This document shows positions 61,963 to 64,000 of a DNA stretch of 64,000 nucleotides, piece after piece. The position numbers and the translations under genes were made by a program. The notes beneath the pieces were generated by a model. The model was not told where the DNA came from. It made no database searches and saw only the letters and a program-made list of their open reading frames with translations. Source of the stretch: Riptortus pedestris (lineage: Eukaryota; Arthropoda; Insecta; Hemiptera; Alydidae); assembly GCA_019009955.1 (NCBI GenBank), contig CM032230.1:28028001-28092000 (forward strand). Reading direction: 5' to 3'. Position 1 is the first letter of the stretch; each line of letters starts with the position of its first letter.

Positions 61963-62830
61963 AAATATATATACTAGCTAAGGTACCCGGCTTCGCCCGG
62001 GAATTCATTTGAGCTTGAATGAAGATGGTATTTTTTTGGCAAGTCTTTACTTTCCACAATATTTTGACATTTCCCTGTCAGTCTTTAGGGTTCATACCCG
62101 TCGTTGCTGTGGATTTGTTCATAATAAAATTATTTGTTATTTAAGATTTCCCTCTCCTCAATATTTTTTATATTTCCTGTCTCCTGTGCATGTCGTTTTT
62201 GTAAAGTAAGGTAAGTAAGGTTTCTTTGCAGCATTGGAGGGTATTAATAACCGTTTTCATGTGTGGCCTATTTTCCATGCTAAGCATACACAAATTTCAG
62301 ATGTTTTAATTTGTAGATTAATTTTATTTCTTTTATCTTTTTTAGAATATATTTTCTGTTAATGCAACTGGTCATGCATGCATTCTCTTCTAACAAGTAC
62401 TTTCTCAAAATCTTTACCATGAATTGAATATTATCATCATAGTTATGTACATGATATTTTAAGATCCAGACACAATATTTATTTTATTCTGATTTGGTTT
62501 TTATCATATTATTATGCATTTTCCATAACATTATTTTCTGTAGAGGACTACTAGAGTGCCTTCTCATATTTCTGGCCATGCTTATAGTTTTACAACCTTT
62601 GTTAATTCAAGCCATTTATTCCATATATTTTTTCACTTTCTTTACTCAATCCTAACAGACAAACACACATTTTGAAATTCCTCCAAAAGTTGTTTCATTC
62701 TCACATTATATGATTCTAGTATTTAATTTGTTGTTACATTTATGTTTTATAATAATTAACTTTTTATTGTTATTTAAGAATAAAAGTTCTAAGGATTTGG
62801 AGAGCATGAAAGATCATAACATTCCTGCAG
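49490..62830 (+). CDS. Gene C: RING and SIAH-type finger paralog of gene B (partial)
   Basis: Four exons join in phase: 49490-49506, 51930-52119, 53833-54018 and 62779-62830 (445 nt, ending phase 1). The product has a C3HC4 RING with all ligands (CPVC, LC, GH, CKDC, CPIC), then C-x4-C-x11-H-x3-C, then a polar segment (NILKNIEETFSSFF) and linker. The RING exon is exactly 190 bp, as in gene B, and all three donor phases agree with B. By analogy an FG-like tail exon should lie beyond 64000; it is not visible here. The likely role is an E3 ubiquitin ligase acting through the RING. Substrates are unknown, since the SIAH substrate-binding domain is absent from what is seen. It is a tandem duplicate of B, with the P450 between them. 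Confidence 0.75.
51930..52119 (+). CDS. Gene C exon 2, RING domain
   Basis: Acceptor TTTTCATTTCAG, donor AAT|GTGAGT, 190 bp. Starts (K)NIIDTIIK and ends VRIRALDN. There is no in-exon Met before the RING, so an upstream exon is required. Confidence 0.88.
53404..53429. repeat. (CA)n microsatellite
   Basis: About 13 CA units inside gene C intron 2. Confidence 0.9.
53833..54018 (+). CDS. Gene C exon 3, SIAH-type zinc finger
   Basis: Acceptor TTACTGTTATAG, donor CAA|GTAAGT, 186 bp, phase 0-0. Begins IAEAMLYPCNNEGCD. The internal Met at 53845 is 12 bases in, the same offset as in gene B. Confidence 0.83.
54640..55198. repeat. Foldback-family copy with alternative left end
   Basis: Starts at GGGGCTGCATAAACTAAGC, the inner terminus, continues with interior words, a TG/TA microsatellite (55110-55160), and ends GGGAAATCTGCTAAAA at 55198. 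It lies in gene C intron 3. Confidence 0.6.
55330..56340. other. GC-richer block, unidentified
   Basis: Base composition and C-rich words (CATCACCTAGCGAGACATG, ACCTGGTTACACCGTGAGC) differ from the AT-rich intron around it, suggesting a mobile element. No coding domain was recognised. Confidence 0.35.
57425..57560. repeat. Imperfect hairpin with 55-60 bp arms
   Basis: The left arm (57425-57490) contains CGAGTGACGAGAGTAGA and TTTACAACTCGAGTGAAA. The right arm (57504-57560) contains the inverse, GTGTGGTAATTTCACG and TTGTAAATTCTACTTTCGTC. The loop is about 13 bases. It lies in gene C intron 3. Confidence 0.7.
58716..58905 (+). mobile_element. tRNA-derived SINE, degenerate
   Basis: B-box-like GGGTTCGATTCGG and 3' body words (CTAGAAAACGG, CCCAGTTAGCCATAGTA) show the same family, strongly diverged. 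Confidence 0.65.
60265..60620 (+). pseudogene. Mariner transposase relic, + strand
   Basis: Reading VDDDQIKVLL, HTIRHIVDVLNIHH and, after stops, FLKQLVTGDN matches the N-terminal helix-turn-helix and the 'VTGDE' catalytic region of mariner transposases. It is broken by several stops. Confidence 0.6.
61200..61960. repeat. Foldback-family copy
   Basis: AACAGATTTCC, a GCTATTG-like word and CATACTCATGACGCGATTTTC start at about 61205. The interior reaches 61790, and a second arm-like stretch (GAGGTCGTACTC, TCATCGATCCTA) leads to a (TG)n(TA)n tract at about 61930-61960. Confidence 0.6.
61970..62200 (+). repeat. GC-cored dispersed repeat, best-preserved head
   Basis: ACTAGCTAAGGTACCCGGC and then TTCGCCCGGGAATTCATTTG, followed by the shared body (ACAATATTTTGACATTTCCC). 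A (TA)n tract precedes it. Confidence 0.75.
62779..62830 (+). CDS. Gene C exon 4, linker
   Basis: A 52-bp exon between ATTGTTATTTAAG and GCAG|GTAAGA. It encodes NKSSKDLESMKDHNIPA and ends phase 1, like gene B exon 4. An 8.8-kb intron precedes it. Confidence 0.6.
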
Positions 62831-62892
62831 GTAAGATATCTTTACTACTTATCTGACATAATTTCATTAATGACTAAGAAAATAATCTTGTT

Positions 62893-63095
62893 GGGGCTCA
62901 GGTTAGCCATTTGAGTCAAAGCATTGTCCTTAATATCACATGGTAAGCCTAGAGTAGTGAGTTCCTGGACAATAAAATTGTTTAGTGATATACTCATTAA
63001 ATAAAATCCTTAGTCCCATCTTGGTTAGAAAAGGGTGTAGATAGCCCGTCCCAATTAGCCATAGTAGCAAAAATTAGATGTTAATAAATAATATT
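62893..63095 (+). mobile_element. tRNA-derived SINE
   Basis: GGGGCTCAGGTTAGCCAT head, partly deleted B-box, and body CCCGTCCCAATTAGCCATAG with an AATAAATAA end. Confidence 0.8.
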
Positions 63096-63319
63096 GTTTA
63101 TATTTATACATTATGAATATATTAGCTGAAGGCCTCAGATCATGATTTCTGTTGCAACACATCTCATTAATGTTTACTTAACTCTTAGGTACTCAGATTG
63201 GTACTCTGGTTTTCCAATCCGATCCACTGTCAGGGTTATGCTATATTAAGTCCTTAGTGCTATATGGACATTTATCCAATTCAATTCATAATTTTCAAGA
63301 TGAAGTTTACCTATTTTTA

Positions 63320-63430
63320 GAAGATTTCCCTTAAGATAAATCAGCTATTGATATTGTTCCCATGATGTGATTTTCGAAAAATTTGTTCAAGAGTCCAGGG
63401 GATGATGAAAATGAGATCCATTCAAAATTA
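63320..63430. repeat. Foldback-family arm fragment
   Basis: AGATTTCCCTTAAGATAAATC, AGCTATTG, GTGATTTTCGAAAAATTT and GATGATGAAAATGAGATCC reproduce one arm only. Confidence 0.6.
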
Positions 63431-63734
63431 TGCATACTAATAATCATACTAACGGTTACCCATTGACAGGTTGAAATAGAAATAGTTTCCCCATGAAAAT
63501 ATAATGATTGGATATTTAACATCCATGATTGGATGAGTGGATGTGTAACATAAAAAGTGAAGTGCTCCCATTTGTTTGATTTAAGAAATATAAGCAGTGG
63601 GACTAGTCTGGACATTTTATTGGTATAAATAATTAAGGCTTCCCATCAAAATATTAAATATTGGATAATCAGAAGAACTAAATAATTTATTTATTGTCTT
63701 CAAACTAGTCACATTTATAGTTTTTTAAGTATGA

Positions 63735-64000
63735 ATGTGGAATGCCTACTGGACAAATTTATTATCATCTTTGCCATCGTCGGAACAGATGATAACCAGA
63801 AGGGGCTAAGTCTGGTGAATACGGCAAGTGGGGTTATACTTCCCCCCAGGAGAATAATTTTGTTATGTCTGGATAAGCAATGGATGATTTTTTCCTTGTT
63901 TGCCCCCTACTCAGTCTCATTGTATTTGTTACAGAGCTCCAGTAATGTTTTTACTTGGTTTCAGCGACTCATAATACACAACACCAAGCTGATCCCACCA
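63735..64000 (-). pseudogene. Mariner transposase C-terminal relic, cut by window edge
   Basis: The - strand gives WWDQLGVVYYESLKPS and, downstream after stops, a YSPDLAPSGYHLFRRW block, both landmarks of mariner D34D transposases. Several stops make it non-functional. Confidence 0.7.

Overview
The window is AT-rich, intron-rich eukaryotic DNA full of transposon remains. Spliceosomal introns, a CYP4-type P450, tRNA-derived SINEs, and piggyBac, Tc1, mariner, Penelope and non-LTR fragments point to an arthropod, most likely an insect. No species can be named from the sequence alone. Most long open frames are shadows, intron read-through or transposon relics. I rebuilt the real genes from splice signals and codon phase.

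Three host loci sit on the + strand. Gene A (end only, to 548) encodes a 13-residue FG repeat tract. Gene B (coding exons 9996-20976, 1038 residues) joins a SIAH-type RING and one SIAH-type zinc finger to an 872-residue Ser/Asn/Thr-rich tail with nucleoporin-like F-x-F-G motifs. Gene C (49490 to beyond the right edge) repeats the front half of gene B exon for exon. It has a tiny first exon ending AA|G, a RING exon of exactly 190 bp, a zinc-finger exon with the same offset, and a short linker exon ending in phase 1. The RING/SIAH-finger plus FG-tail combination, duplicated locally and possibly shared by gene A, is the main candidate for an undescribed gene family. It would be a ubiquitin ligase head that has lost the SIAH substrate-binding domain and gained an FG tail.

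Between B and C, on the - strand, lies a complete 12-exon CYP4-like P450 (42620 down to 25779, 498 residues). All phases fit and all P450 signature motifs are present. Its introns are swollen by repeats.

The mobile layer includes a complete non-autonomous piggyBac-type element with TTAA duplications (6139-7537) and a Ty3/Gypsy integrase tail with its LTR (3609-4425). A Penelope-like 3' end is fused to a truncated Tc1 (21340-22734). One non-LTR retrotransposon has a twin-priming-like inversion (22985-24830), and another sits inside a solo LTR in P450 intron 1 (36595-39880). Two mariner relics, at least six tRNA-derived SINEs and a GC-cored repeat family are also present. An abundant foldback family with long inverted repeats and internal (TA)n tracts makes up much of the intergenic and intronic DNA.
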